Below, in pieces: positions 51,642-61,741 of a DNA stretch of 61,741 bases (within the stretch, counting starts at the first letter, position 1; each line of letters begins with the position of its first letter). Where the stretch lies: NCBI GenBank assembly GCA_002869385.1, contig PKTB01000017.1, positions 1 to 61,741 on the forward strand. The letters are read 5' to 3'. The notes under the pieces are model-generated. The model was not told where the DNA came from. It did no database searches and worked only from the letters and a program-made list of their open reading frames with translations. The DNA comes from Marinilabiliales bacterium (lineage in GTDB: Bacteria > Bacteroidota > Bacteroidia > Bacteroidales > ML635J-15). Both the position numbers and the translations under genes were made by a program.

Positions 51642-51669
51642 TTTTTTTTCAACAATTGTTGAAAAAAAA
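51642..51669. repeat. Perfect 28-base palindrome with TTTTCAACA/TGTTGAAAA core
   Basis: Eight T, the core CAACAATTGTTG, then eight A: a perfect palindrome without a loop. It shares its TTTTCAACA and TGTTGAAAA arms, with a two-base centre, with the dyad at 46368-46387. Confidence 0.8.
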
Positions 51670-51780
51670 TCTCTATTTTAAGCATCTGATTAGCAACATT
51701 ATACGTCTTATTGATAACAGATCGTATAAAATTGGTAAAAATGATTACAATTACTTAACATTAGGTGAATTTAGCTGTTG

Positions 51781-51797
51781 TATATTTGTTATATTTG
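51781..51797 (+). promoter_or_regulatory. Two overlapping-phase TATATTTG promoter boxes
   Basis: TATATTTG occurs at 51781-51788 and again at 51790-51797, both exact TAnnTTTG matches nine bases apart. They precede a ~180-base leader that contains the CTACAYAGATG repeats. Confidence 0.5.
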
Positions 51798-51857
51798 TAA
51801 ATTGAGGGATTAGCCCTTTATACGAGTTTGAATTAAATAAAATATTATAAAGTTAAG

Positions 51858-51944
51858 CTACACAGATGCATGTTTAACTACATAGATGTCAAAAAACCGT
51901 AAATAACACGGTAGACTACACAGATGTTACTTGCTACATAGATG
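51858..51944 (+). repeat. Four CTACAYAGATG direct repeats in the adhesin leader
   Basis: Copies at 51858-51868 (CTACACAGATG), 51878-51888 (CTACATAGATG), 51916-51926 (CTACACAGATG) and 51934-51944 (CTACATAGATG). The two variants alternate, at start-to-start distances of 20, 38 and 18 bases. A CCGT...ACGG dyad (51897-51911) lies in the wider middle gap. They fall between the promoter boxes and the ATG. Confidence 0.8.
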
Positions 51945-51975
51945 CTTATCTTCTTAAAACTAAAATTTTAAAGAG

Positions 51976-54900
51976 ATGAGAAATTATTTATTGTCTGCAA
52001 AAGGAACAAAAATAACAAAATTCTTTACTTTTTTAATCGGATTATTGATGATTGGTGGTGTTAGTTTGGGGCAGACAACAATATGGCTTGAGGATTTTTC
52101 AAGTGGAACATATTCTGTTACAGCAGGTGGTGAAGGTAGTGATGGTACCGCAGATTACTTTATGACAACAGATGGAGCTGATATCAATGTAACTTACACA
52201 GGGTTCACAGGTAATTTCTTTGCTGCTCAAGATGTTGATGACGGAGGTTGGACAGGAAGCGCAAATCCTTCTCAACTAACCTGGTCAAGTATTGACGTCT
52301 CTGGTTATACAAACCTAGAGATCAAAGGACTCTTTGCAAATGTCAATACGGATAAAATTGATGCATCAGATTATGTTATTATTTAGTATAACCTCGATAG
52401 TGGTGGATGGACAACTATTTTACAATTTGAAAATGATGGTTCAACATACAATACTGGGTTTTTAGAAGACACTGATTTTGATGGAACTGGAGATGGTACT
52501 GCCTTATCATCAACAGCAACTAGCTTCTCAAATAGTATCGGATCGACAGGAAGTAGTATTGATATTCGAATTACGGTATCTGTTAATGCTGGCGATGAAG
52601 ATTTTGCTTTTGATGATATAAAAATTATTGGCTCTGCAGCAGGCCCCACAATTTCACTCTCAAGCTTAACAGATTTTGGAGATGTTTGTACTGGAACAAC
52701 AGCTGGTCCAAATAGTTTTACAATCACCGGAACAAACCTAACAACTGATAATGTAACTGTTGCAGCTTTAACAGGATATACATATTCAACTACCTCAGGT
52801 GGAACATATACGAGTTCTTTAAATCTGACTCAAGGTGGAGGTGCATATTCTCAGGATATTTATGTAAAATTTGACCCGTCATTAGTACAATCATATGATG
52901 GTAATATAGTAGTTGATGGTGGTGGAATATCAAGCCCAGAAAACTGTGCTGCTACAGGTAGTGGAGTAAACTCCGGTCCGGGTATAGATACTCCAACAAG
53001 CACTTCAATTACTACTACAACTGCTGTTCTTGGTGGTAATATTACCGATTTAGGTTGTTCAAATATTACAGAAATTGGTATAGAATGGAGCACAACAGAT
53101 GGTTTTACCGAAGGTACCGGAACAGAAGTATCAGAAACTTCAGGAGCTCCATACTCAACCGGGGCATTTACAGTAAATGTTTCCGGATTATCAGCATCAA
53201 CTGTTTATTACTTTAAAGCTTATGCAGAAAACAGTGGTTGTAGAGTTTATACAACTCAGGGAACATTCACAACTACATGTGCAACTGCCAGCATCCCTTA
53301 TTCACAAGGATTTGAAAATGGTGGAAGCATACCTACATGCTGGTCAGACGAAACAGTAACAGATTCAGATGCTGATGCAGAAGTAACATATGTAACAACA
53401 TCAACTGGTCCAAGTTTAAGTACTGCTGACGAAGGTACTTATTTTGTAAAATTCAACTCTTACAACTGTGATAGCGGTGATGAAGTTCGTTTAATCTCTA
53501 CACCTATCTCAACTGTTGGGGAATCAGACATTGAATTAAGTTTTGCTTTATATCAGGATGACGGATACTCATCTTATGCTAATGAAGGGGTAACAACACA
53601 ATGGTCTACAGATGGTACTACTTGGAATAATTTAACTTTTTACAACAGATATTCGGCAACAAATGGCTGGACAGATCAATCAGATATTTTACCTGCAGAG
53701 GCAGAAAACCAAAGTAATGTTTACATTGGTTTCTTATTCCATTCTGAATATGGAAATAATGTGTATATAGACGATGTTGTTGTTGATCTTGCAGACCCAG
53801 AAATAACAGTTTCAACCTCAACATTAAGTGGGTTTATCTATGTTGAAGGTGCTGGCCCAAGTGCTGAACAAACATTTACAGTTGAAGGTGATTTTCTAAC
53901 TGCTGATATCGTATTAACTGCCCCAACAAACTATGAGATATCCGAAACTTCAGGCAGTGGTTTTACAAATTCAATAACGCTTACTCAAAGTGGAGGCTCT
54001 GTTTCAACAACAACAATTTATGTAAGACTAAAAGCTGGTTTAAGTGAAGCAACTTATAATAACGAAGACATTTCTGCTACAAGCACAGGTGCGACAAGCC
54101 AAACTGTAACATGCAATGGTGAGGTTGCATCTTCCAGCACACCGGTTACTATTGTTTATCAAGGTTTTGAAGTGGACCCGGCAACTCCGGCAGACACATG
54201 GAACTATACACCTAGTGGAACAGTTACAGAATCTACAGACAGGTCATATGTTGGCAGTCAATCTGGCAGAATAGATGCTGCCGGATCAGTAACTCTTGAC
54301 AATACTGATATTTCTAGCTACGAAAATGTTGTATTATCTGTTGCATATTCGTTTAGTGGTGTTGACTCAGGAGACGATCTATATCTTGATATTTCATATG
54401 ATAATGGAAGTACATGGACAGGAACAGGATCTGTGCAGCTAGTAGATGGATATAGTAATGCAAATTATGCATTCGGAACAACAAATGCTTCAAATCCTAC
54501 TACTGTGGCTACAAACCCATGGACAGTAGATATCGATGATACCGAAACTCAAATAAGTGTCAGATTACGTTCTGTCGGATGTTCAACCGGAGAATACTAT
54601 TATATAGACGATATTAAGCTTAGTGGAACAGTAGCTACAACGGACCCGGAACCAACAAATCATGCGACTGCATTTGCATGTGGAACAACCTCCTACAATT
54701 CGATTAGTTTCACTTGGACAGACGCTGTTGCCGGGGCACAAGCTCCCGATTATTATCTCATTCTTTTTAATACTACTGGTACTTTTACTGATCCAGTGGA
54801 TGGAACACCCCAAGCTGATTCAGAAGGTAGCATTGCTAATATCGCACATGGAACGCAAACTGTAACATTTACTGGTTTAACTGAATCAACGACATATTAC

Positions 54901-57900
54901 TTTAAGGTTTTTCCTTACACTAATACTGGCGCTAATGTGGATTATAAAACAGATGGTACTCCCTTAACAGGAAACTGTAATACAAATGATCTACCAGAAC
55001 TATTTATTTCTGAATTAGCCGGAACAGGATATGATGCTGATTATGACAACGAATATATTTAATTAACTAATAATGAAAGTTATAGCATTAGCCTTGATGG
55101 ATGGCAATTACTTTATTATGAAGAAGGTTCTTTGGAAGAAACGGTAACTTTTGGTGCCAGCGATATTATTGGCGCAAATGATGCATTTGTTGTTGCAGCG
55201 AGATCAGGAAATACAATTACCGAAGATTATTTAGCATCATTTAGCATAAATAATGCAAACAGCTATGTAATTTTAAAAGATGATGAAGGCGCAATATATG
55301 ACCAAGCTGGTTCATCTGGTGATCCTTTTGATAATGACTTCAATTATGAATTTACTCAATGCGATGATGACAATTATCCGGTTGCAAACTGGGATAATAA
55401 TGCTGAAAACAATGGAACACCTGGAGTTGTCAATTGTATAAGTTGTGTTACACCAACAACTGAAGCGTCAAGTTTGAACTTTTCATCTATTACTGCTAGT
55501 GAGATGACATTAGATTGGACAAATGGCGATGGTGCAAAAAGAATTGTAATCGCTCGTGAAGGTGCAGCTGTTTCATTTACACCAACTGACTTAAATACTT
55601 ATGAAGCTACAAATGTATTTTCAGATGGAACAGATTTAGGAAGTGGTAATATTTGTGTTTATAATGGTAATGGTTCAACTGTTACTGTTAGTGGATTAGA
55701 TGGTTCGACTACTTATTATTTTGCTATTTATGAATATAACTGCTTACCAGGTTCTGAATTATACTACGGAACAAGTCTAACAGGAAATGAAACAACGACA
55801 TTAAGTGCAATTACAAATCTACAGGTTACATGCCAGACTAACTCAACTGCAGAAATAACTTGGGATTCACCAACCGGAGATTATACTGGTGTAATTATTG
55901 GTGTTCGAAATGATGTGTTAGTACCACACACTGTTAGTGGCGACGCATCAACTTACACTGCAGATGCAATATTTGGATCAGGTTATGAATATGGCACCAC
56001 AACTCCAAAGAGTTATGTAGTTTATAATGGTAATGGTAATAGTGTTACGGTTACTGGTCTAACAGCCGGACAATCATATTCTATTAAAGCTTACACATAC
56101 AAAAACAACACATCATCTATCTGGGCAGATTCTAAACCAACAACATCAATATCATCACTAGGCGTCAGTGAAGTATCCAATCAAATTGCGTTAGCAGACA
56201 ACGCACAGGTTCAATTACAATGGACATCTCCTAACTCTGCTTGCTATGATGAAGTTCTTATTGTTGCAAATGCAGGTAGTGCTATAACAACACAGCCAAC
56301 AGGTGATGGATCGTCATATACAGGAAATCTTGCTTATGGCTCAGGAACATCTTATGGAACAGGCTATGTTGTTTATAAAGGTGACTTCTCTCCTCAAATA
56401 GTAACAGGTTTAACAAACGATGTAGAGTATTGCTTTACATGGTTCGTTAGAAGCGGATCAAGTTGGTCGCAAGGTGTTTCTGATTGCGCAACACCAGAAG
56501 AAATCACAGTATTATTACCTGGTGACCTTGCTATTGTAGCTGTCAATACTCAAGCTACAAGTTCAGGTTCTGATGATGAAATTTGTTTATTTGCATTTAT
56601 TGATATAGCTCCTGGTACTGCTATTGACTTTACTGACAATGGTTATGAAAGAGAAACACCTGATGATTGGGCTGATTCTGAAGGGACAATCAGATTGACC
56701 TATAATGGTGCTTCAAGTATCCCCGCTGGTCAGGTTATTTGTTTTCAGGGGGCAGGTTATCAATAAACTGATTTTGATATATTTACATGTGGAACTCTTG
56801 ATAATGCTAATTGGACTGTAACTTCACTGAATGGAACAGGTGCTTATGACTTAAATGTCGACGATAAAATTTGGATAATGCAAGGTGGAGCTTGGGACTA
56901 TGGAACATCTTTATACGACCATGATGCATATTATTCAGGAAACGTTCTTTATGGATGGACTGCTACAAGCTGGAAACCTGATTATGGATATGGTAGTACA
57001 AAAGGTTCAACTATCTTCCCGGGATTAGAATGCTTTAATACTGATGTGACAGTAAACTCAAATCATGATAAAGTAAAATATATTGGACCACTTACAACTG
57101 CAACTCAATTTGAATGGATTTCAAGAATTAATGATAATGCAAACTGGTGGGGATATGCCGATAACACAGCTTATAACAGTGTTGTTGGTTATGACTATTC
57201 CGGCACATGTATTACTTTTGACATTAATGGACTAATATCAATTGGTAGCGCAGGTGTTTGGACAGGTGCTTATGGAGAAGATTGGTTTGACTGTTCTAAT
57301 TGGGAAAACTTAAGAATCCCTAATGGCTCTGTAGATGTGGTTATTAGCGGAGCTGTTTCAAACAATGTTACAATTGATGATGGTATCTCATCTGTTCCTG
57401 AAGCAGAATGTAATAGCTTAACAATCGCATCTGATGCTACTGTAGGACCTTTTGATGCAGTAGTGGATGTTAATCATACAGATGCAGTACTAAACATCTA
57501 TGGAAACATGTCAAATGATCAGGTGTTAGAGTTAACAGATGGTGAAATCCATTTCATGGGAAATTTCACAAATAATGACACTTATACACATACTGCTGGA
57601 ACTGCTTTCTTTGATGGCAGCGACTCACAATCTTTATCAGGAACAGCAGAATTTTACAACTTAACTATTGAAAACACCTCTAGTGGAATTATAGTAAATA
57701 ATGATATCACTATTAATAATATTCTAACACTTACTGATGGGCTTGTAAATTCAGGTGCAAATACTGTTATTATAGACAATAATGCAACAACTTCAGTAAC
57801 TGGACATTCATCTGCTAGTTATATTGTCGGAATTTTAAGACGAAGTGTTGCTGCAACAGGCTCATATGATTTACCTGTTGGTAGTGCAACAAATTATCAA

Positions 57901-58854
57901 TTGGCTAATATTACTTTGAATACCTCTACAATTGACTATCTTAATGCACAATTCACAGATACTCATTCAGGAACAACACTTCCAGGTTCTCCAAGCTATA
58001 TAACTGTTGATGGTGATAATATTATTGAACTTCTTGACAATGGTTTTTGGACAATCTCTCCTGTAACAGGTGATGCATCAGATTATACTGTAACATTAAC
58101 TTCTACTGGTCACACAAACGGAGGTGCTGATGCAACTGATCACACTATTGTCAAAAGAGCCAATTCTGCAGGTGCATGGACATCCTATGATGCAAATCAC
58201 GATGATGCTACTCAATCCGGAAGTGGTTCTAGCCCTATTACAGCAGTTTTAACAAACTTAAACGGCTTCTCTGATTTTGCAATAGCTAAAAAAGAAGAAA
58301 ACCTTCTTCCTGTAGAATTACTATTCTTTGATGCAACTGCTGAAAAATCAATTGTTAATCTTGACTGGCAAACTGCAACAGAAATCAATAATGATTATTT
58401 TATTATCGAAAGATCTGCTGACGGATTATATTTCAGTTCAATTGGCACAATTAAAGGAGCTGGGAATTCTCTAAATCAGATAGATTATAAATTCATTGAT
58501 AAAGATACAATAATCGGAACATCTTACTACAGATTAAAACAAGTTGATTATAATGGTGATTTCGAATACAGCCAAATTGAAAATGTTTTAATTGAATCGG
58601 GAAAGAACCTTTCAGTTTACAGTATAATTGATCCGGACTATGCAGCATCTATTGTTGTGAATAATCCAAATAAGGGAAGTTTAACATTAAATATTACTTA
58701 CATGTCAGGTAAGATAATATATCAGGAAAAATTGGATTATCAATATGAAGAGTTTTCTGTGAAGATTGACAAATCTAAATTGCGTCCTGGTATGTATATT
58801 TTCCATGTTTATAATCAACATGAAATAGCAACACAAAAAGTTATAATATTTTAA
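51976..58854 (+). CDS. Giant T9SS-type adhesin-like protein, three in-frame stops
   Basis: Read through, 2292 residues. N-terminal signal region (TKFFTFLIGLLMIGGVSLGQ), a MAM-like start, one Ig-like module (about residues 608-715, GPSAEQTF...TNYEISE...TIYVRLKAGL), a second MAM-like region, FN3 units, a lamin-tail domain (~1005-1155), more FN3, then PGDLAIVAVNT...TAIDFTDNGYERETPDDW and WTGAYGEDWFDCSNWENL as in the preceding gene. A T9SS-like tail (NKGSLTLNITYMSG...RPGMYIFHVY) ends it. Stops: TAG 52384-52386 (codon 137), TAA 55060-55062 (codon 1029, within the lamin-tail YIELxN motif) and TAA 56764-56766 (codon 1597). The paralogue has Glu at the last site (SSESDFDVY against YQ-stop-TDFDIF). 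All three fit Glu lost by G to T. Confidence 0.9.
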
Positions 58855-58864
58855 AAATAATTTT

Positions 58865-58894
58865 GAGAGGAGTAATCAACTCCTCTCCTTTTCT
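58865..58894 (+). terminator. Strong hairpin terminator between adhesin genes
   Basis: GAGAGGAGT and ACTCCTCTC are perfect 9-base arms around AATCA, followed by a pyrimidine/T tract. It lies ten bases after one adhesin gene and only ~18 bases before the start of the next. Confidence 0.85.
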
Positions 58895-58912
58895 ACATTA
58901 AATTTATCTTAT

Positions 58913-61741
58913 ATGAAACAAATTTGCTTTATAATTTCTTTTGCCATATTAAGCTTAATCAGTGTGGCAACTTATGCAACAGATCATTTCACTGAGTATT
59001 TTACAGCCGGTCCGGCAGATTATTATACAGGTTTATTTACATATTCAAGTGGCTTAGAATGGGATGTAGCAAATGTCGAAGCTGAAAGCGCAGCATACTA
59101 CTATGGAGGTTGGGGAAGTGCTGTCAGGTTTTATCCTAATCTAACATCTTATGTTATTTCTCCTTCTGTTAATTCTGTTGGAAGTGTTACATTTTACTAT
59201 AGAGAAGTTAATGCCGTTGGTGGTGGGGAATTTTCGGTACAAAAATCCGTAGATGGTGGTGCATTTACCGAAGTTACATCTCAAATATTTTCAGGTACTA
59301 CATATCAGGAAATAACAGTAGATATTAATGACAATAGCGATAATATAAGAATTAAAGTTGTTGCAAATGTTAATACATTTTTAATCATTGATGATATGAC
59401 AATAACAGCAATGTCATCAGACCCTGAATTACAAGTTTCACCAACAGCATTATCTGGATTTAATTACATAGTTGGGTCAGGACCTTCAACAGAACAATCA
59501 TATAATCTTAGTGGTTCAAATCTTACTGGTTTCCCTGACAATATTACTGTTACAGCTCCTTCAAGCTTTGAAGTGTCTTTAAGTGCAGGTTCAGGTTATG
59601 CTGCAAGTATTAATGTTCCATACACAAGTGCAACATTAGCCTCAACTCCTATTTATGTTAGACTTAAGTCTGGATTATCAGTAGGGACATATAATTCAGA
59701 GATCATCACAAATACTGGAGGTGGTGCAACAACAGTGAATGTAACTTGTAGTGGAACAGTTGAAGACGTGCCTCCTCCAAGTCTTATTACTACACCATCT
59801 TCGTTAAGTGGATTTAATTATATTGTTGGCTCAGGGCCCTCAAGTTCTCAGAGCTACAATATTTCAGGAGAAAACTTTACTGATTTCCCAGCAAATCTAA
59901 CAATTTACGCAACGGTGAATTATGAAATATCTTTAGATGATATTACCTATACAACAGAATTAAACGTCCCTTACACAACTTCATCCTTACCAACAACAAC
60001 AATATACGTTCGATTAAAGGCTGGGCTGACAGTTGGGGCATATAATTCGGAACAAATAACAAATACAGTTGGTTGTTATGGTATTGAATATATTTCATGT
60101 AGTGGTGATGTAACTGATGTTCCACCACCAACTCTTACTGCATCACCTACAAGTTTAAGTGGTTTCGATTATATAGAAGGCTCAGGACCATCTAATGAGC
60201 AATCATATAGCCTAAGTGGATCAAATTTAACTGGATATCCTGATAATATAGTAGTTACTGCTCCCACAAACTATGAAGTGTCTTTAAGTTCAGGTTCTGG
60301 ATTCACTGGCAGCCTAAATGTAGCCTATACTTCTGAGACTTTATCAGCAACAACCATTTATGTTAGATTAAAAAGTGGGTTACCAGTTGGAACATACAAT
60401 GGTGAGGTAATTACCAATGCCGGAGGTGGTGCAACGAACGTTGACGTTACAAATAACGGAACAGTTAGTCCTGTAGTATCAACACCCACAGCTTGGATTA
60501 ATGAGTTCCATTATGACAATGAAAGTACTGATGCTAATGAAATGGTAGAAATAGTTATTGTAAATCCTGGTAGTTATACTTTAAGCGATTTTAGAGTCGA
60601 TTTATATAACGGTAATGGCGGTGCTACTTATGACAACGAATTATTGAGTGATTTTACAGTAGGTGCAAGTTCATGTACAGCAACTATCTATACATCTACA
60701 AGTTTATCGGGTATGCAAAATGGAAGTCCTGATGGTATAGCTCTTTCATACCAAGGGACTTTAATACAATTTTTAAGTTATGAAGGAAGTTTTACAGCGG
60801 TTGATGGTGTTGCTTCAGGTACTACTTCAACATACATTGGAGTTGCCGAATCTGGAACTACTCCTCTTGGACATTCCTTACAATTAACTGGAGATGGCTG
60901 TGCATATTCAGATTTTACCTGGCAAGCTCCTGCAGCTAACACACAAGGATCTGTAAATAATGGTCAAACATTATGTAGCCTCGCTAGTCCAACACTAACA
61001 GCTTCACCAACAACATTATCAGGCTTTACATATATTGAAGGCTCAGGACCTTCAACTGAACAAAGCTTCGATATTAGCGGAACCGATTTAAACGGAACTA
61101 ATGTAATTATTAGTCCTACTACTAATTACGAAATTTCTTTAAGTGCCGGAAGTGGATATCAGTCAACAGATTTAACACTTTCAAGTTTTGATGGATCATC
61201 AACTACAATATATGTGAGACTTATCTCAGGCTTAGTTGCTGGTGACTATAATGGTGAAACAATTAGTATCACAGGTGGTGGCGCAGATGAAATTACAGTA
61301 ACATGTAGCGGAACTGTTGATGAACTACTTACTCCTGTTTTAACTGCAAATCCAACAAGTTTAACAGGATTTAATTACACAGAAGGCTCAGGACCATCAA
61401 CAGAACAAAGCTTCGAAATTAGCGGAACCGATTTAAACGGAACTAATGTAATTATTAGTCCTACTACTAATTACGAAATTTCTTTAAGTGCCGGAAGCGG
61501 ATATCAGTCTACAGATTTAACACTTTCAAGTTTTGATGGATCATCAACTACAATATATGTGAGACTTATCTCAGGCTTGGTTGCTGGTGACTATAATGGT
61601 GAAACAATTAGTATCACAGGTGGTGGCGCAAGTGAAATTTTTGTAACATGTAGCGGAACTGTTGATGAACTACTTACTCCTGTTTTAACTGCAAATCCAA
61701 CAAGTTTAACAGGATTTAATTACACAGAAGGCTCAGGACCA
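58913..61741 (+). CDS. Adhesin-like repeat protein, C-terminus outside window
   Basis: ATG 58913 opens 943 codons that stay open to the window edge. After a signal peptide (MKQICFIISFAILSLISVAT) and a MAM-like domain (to ~residue 165) come at least five and part of a sixth Ig-like modules with the pattern LSGFxYxxGSGPSxxQSY...YEISLS...TIYVRLKSGL. A lamin-tail-like domain (TAWINEFHYDNES..., ~residues 525-685) sits between the third and fourth. The last modules are near-identical 345-base tandem copies. It is probably exported by T9SS and works in adhesion or the extracellular matrix. No internal stop is present in this portion. A terminator lies immediately upstream and no TAnnTTTG box is visible in the short gap. 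Confidence 0.88.
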   Translation, partial: MKQICFIISFAILSLISVATYATDHFTEYFTAGPADYYTGLFTYSSGLEWDVANVEAESAAYYYGGWGSAVRFYPNLTSYVISPSVNSVGSVTFYYREVNAVGGGEFSVQKSVDGGAFTEVTSQIFSGTTYQEITVDINDNSDNIRIKVVANVNTFLIIDDMTITAMSSDPELQVSPTALSGFNYIVGSGPSTEQSYNLSGSNLTGFPDNITVTAPSSFEVSLSAGSGYAASINVPYTSATLASTPIYVRLKSGLSVGTYNSEIITNTGGGATTVNVTCSGTVEDVPPPSLITTPSSLSGFNYIVGSGPSSSQSYNISGENFTDFPANLTIYATVNYEISLDDITYTTELNVPYTTSSLPTTTIYVRLKAGLTVGAYNSEQITNTVGCYGIEYISCSGDVTDVPPPTLTASPTSLSGFDYIEGSGPSNEQSYSLSGSNLTGYPDNIVVTAPTNYEVSLSSGSGFTGSLNVAYTSETLSATTIYVRLKSGLPVGTYNGEVITNAGGGATNVDVTNNGTVSPVVSTPTAWINEFHYDNESTDANEMVEIVIVNPGSYTLSDFRVDLYNGNGGATYDNELLSDFTVGASSCTATIYTSTSLSGMQNGSPDGIALSYQGTLIQFLSYEGSFTAVDGVASGTTSTYIGVAESGTTPLGHSLQLTGDGCAYSDFTWQAPAANTQGSVNNGQTLCSLASPTLTASPTTLSGFTYIEGSGPSTEQSFDISGTDLNGTNVIISPTTNYEISLSAGSGYQSTDLTLSSFDGSSTTIYVRLISGLVAGDYNGETISITGGGADEITVTCSGTVDELLTPVLTANPTSLTGFNYTEGSGPSTEQSFEISGTDLNGTNVIISPTTNYEISLSAGSGYQSTDLTLSSFDGSSTTIYVRLISGLVAGDYNGETISITGGGASEIFVTCSGTVDELLTPVLTANPTSLTGFNYTEGSGP
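60990..61741 (+). repeat. 345-base tandem repeats encoding one Ig-like module each
   Basis: The word GAAGGCTCAGGACC starts at 61037, 61382 and 61727, an exact period of 345 bases (115 codons). Copies 4 and 5 differ at only a handful of sites over most of the period, while their first ~45 bases diverge more. Copy 6 runs off the window. Earlier modules of the gene (59421-60465) are diverged, so the 3' copies are a recent amplification. Confidence 0.93.

Larger units (their letters stand above)
51250..51975. other. 726-base intergenic region rich in dyads and repeats
   Basis: No reading frame or RNA gene is evident. It holds three TTTTCA...TGAAAA dyads (51370-51381, 51411-51423, 51642-51669), tandem TATATTTG boxes (51781-51788 and 51790-51797), a short AGGGATTAGCCCT hairpin (about 51807) and four CTACAYAGATG repeats (51858-51944). 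I see no clear terminator for the upstream adhesin gene. Confidence 0.7.

Noticed and set aside
60990..61741. Array as a CRISPR or satellite repeat
   Set aside because: The period of 345 is in frame and encodes an Ig-like module; there are no short repeats with unique spacers.

Overview
The window is one contiguous piece of an AT-rich Bacteroidota chromosome. The assignment rests on type IX secretion (T9SS) C-terminal sorting domains on three giant secreted proteins, TAnnTTTG promoter boxes, DUF4369/DUF5106 thioredoxin-like proteins, a short ImuC-type DnaE, an FtsE-LytTR gene pair and FN3-bearing lipoproteins. The marine or anaerobic Bacteroidales/Marinilabiliales branch is my best guess; I cannot place it further. 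I see no rRNA, tRNA, CRISPR array, insertion sequence or prophage.

Layout. 1-6603: a partial secreted protein, then an envelope locus (MCE/MlaD-like protein with a SPOR-like tail, an amidase, and divergent LptD). 6744-11707: two DUF4369/thioredoxin-like proteins convergent with gyrB. 11905-18576: an outer-membrane barrel protein, a ~1060-residue TPR protein, ftsE and a LytTR regulator. 18578-23246: two lipoprotein plus outer-membrane-protein pairs. 23428-27967: a 45-residue membrane peptide, thrS-infC-rpmI-rplT, and a second amidase on the other strand. 28024-35406: a DUF4173 membrane protein, an AhpD-like protein, a secreted M4 protease and two sister lipoproteins. 35532-46284: housekeeping genes (ImuC-type dnaE, ackA, pta, a fumarylacetoacetase-family hydrolase, gcvT, prs), a lipoprotein with a possible GldM-like domain and an S24-type repressor. 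46498-61741: three consecutive large secreted adhesin-like genes built from shared Ig-like and FN3 modules; the last runs off the window.

The most striking signal cuts across these regions. Nine genes (MCE, lptD, barrel, TPR, dnaE, pta, hydrolase and the middle adhesin, with dnaE hit three times, the hydrolase twice and the adhesin three times) are broken only by in-frame stop codons, thirteen in all if every junction is counted, with no frameshift or deletion. Wherever the lost residue can be inferred from family conservation or a paralogue in the window, it is Glu (TAA/TAG for GAA/GAG) or Gly (TGA for GGA), i.e. one G-to-T change at codon position 1 on the coding strand, in genes of both orientations. 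Three apparent missense changes at highly conserved sites (ThrRS Trp to Leu, Pta Gly to Trp, GcvT Gly to Val) also fit G-to-T. Intact genes end in TAA, TAG and TGA normally, so this is not a reassigned code. Likely explanations are G:C-to-T:A substitutions in the assembly (damage or low coverage) or a real mutator background; recoding is a more remote option.

A second theme is structured non-coding DNA: a three-way-junction inverted repeat at 45193-45289, four CTACAYAGATG repeats in the leader of the middle adhesin, and TTTTCA...TGAAAA dyads shared by two adhesin promoter regions.
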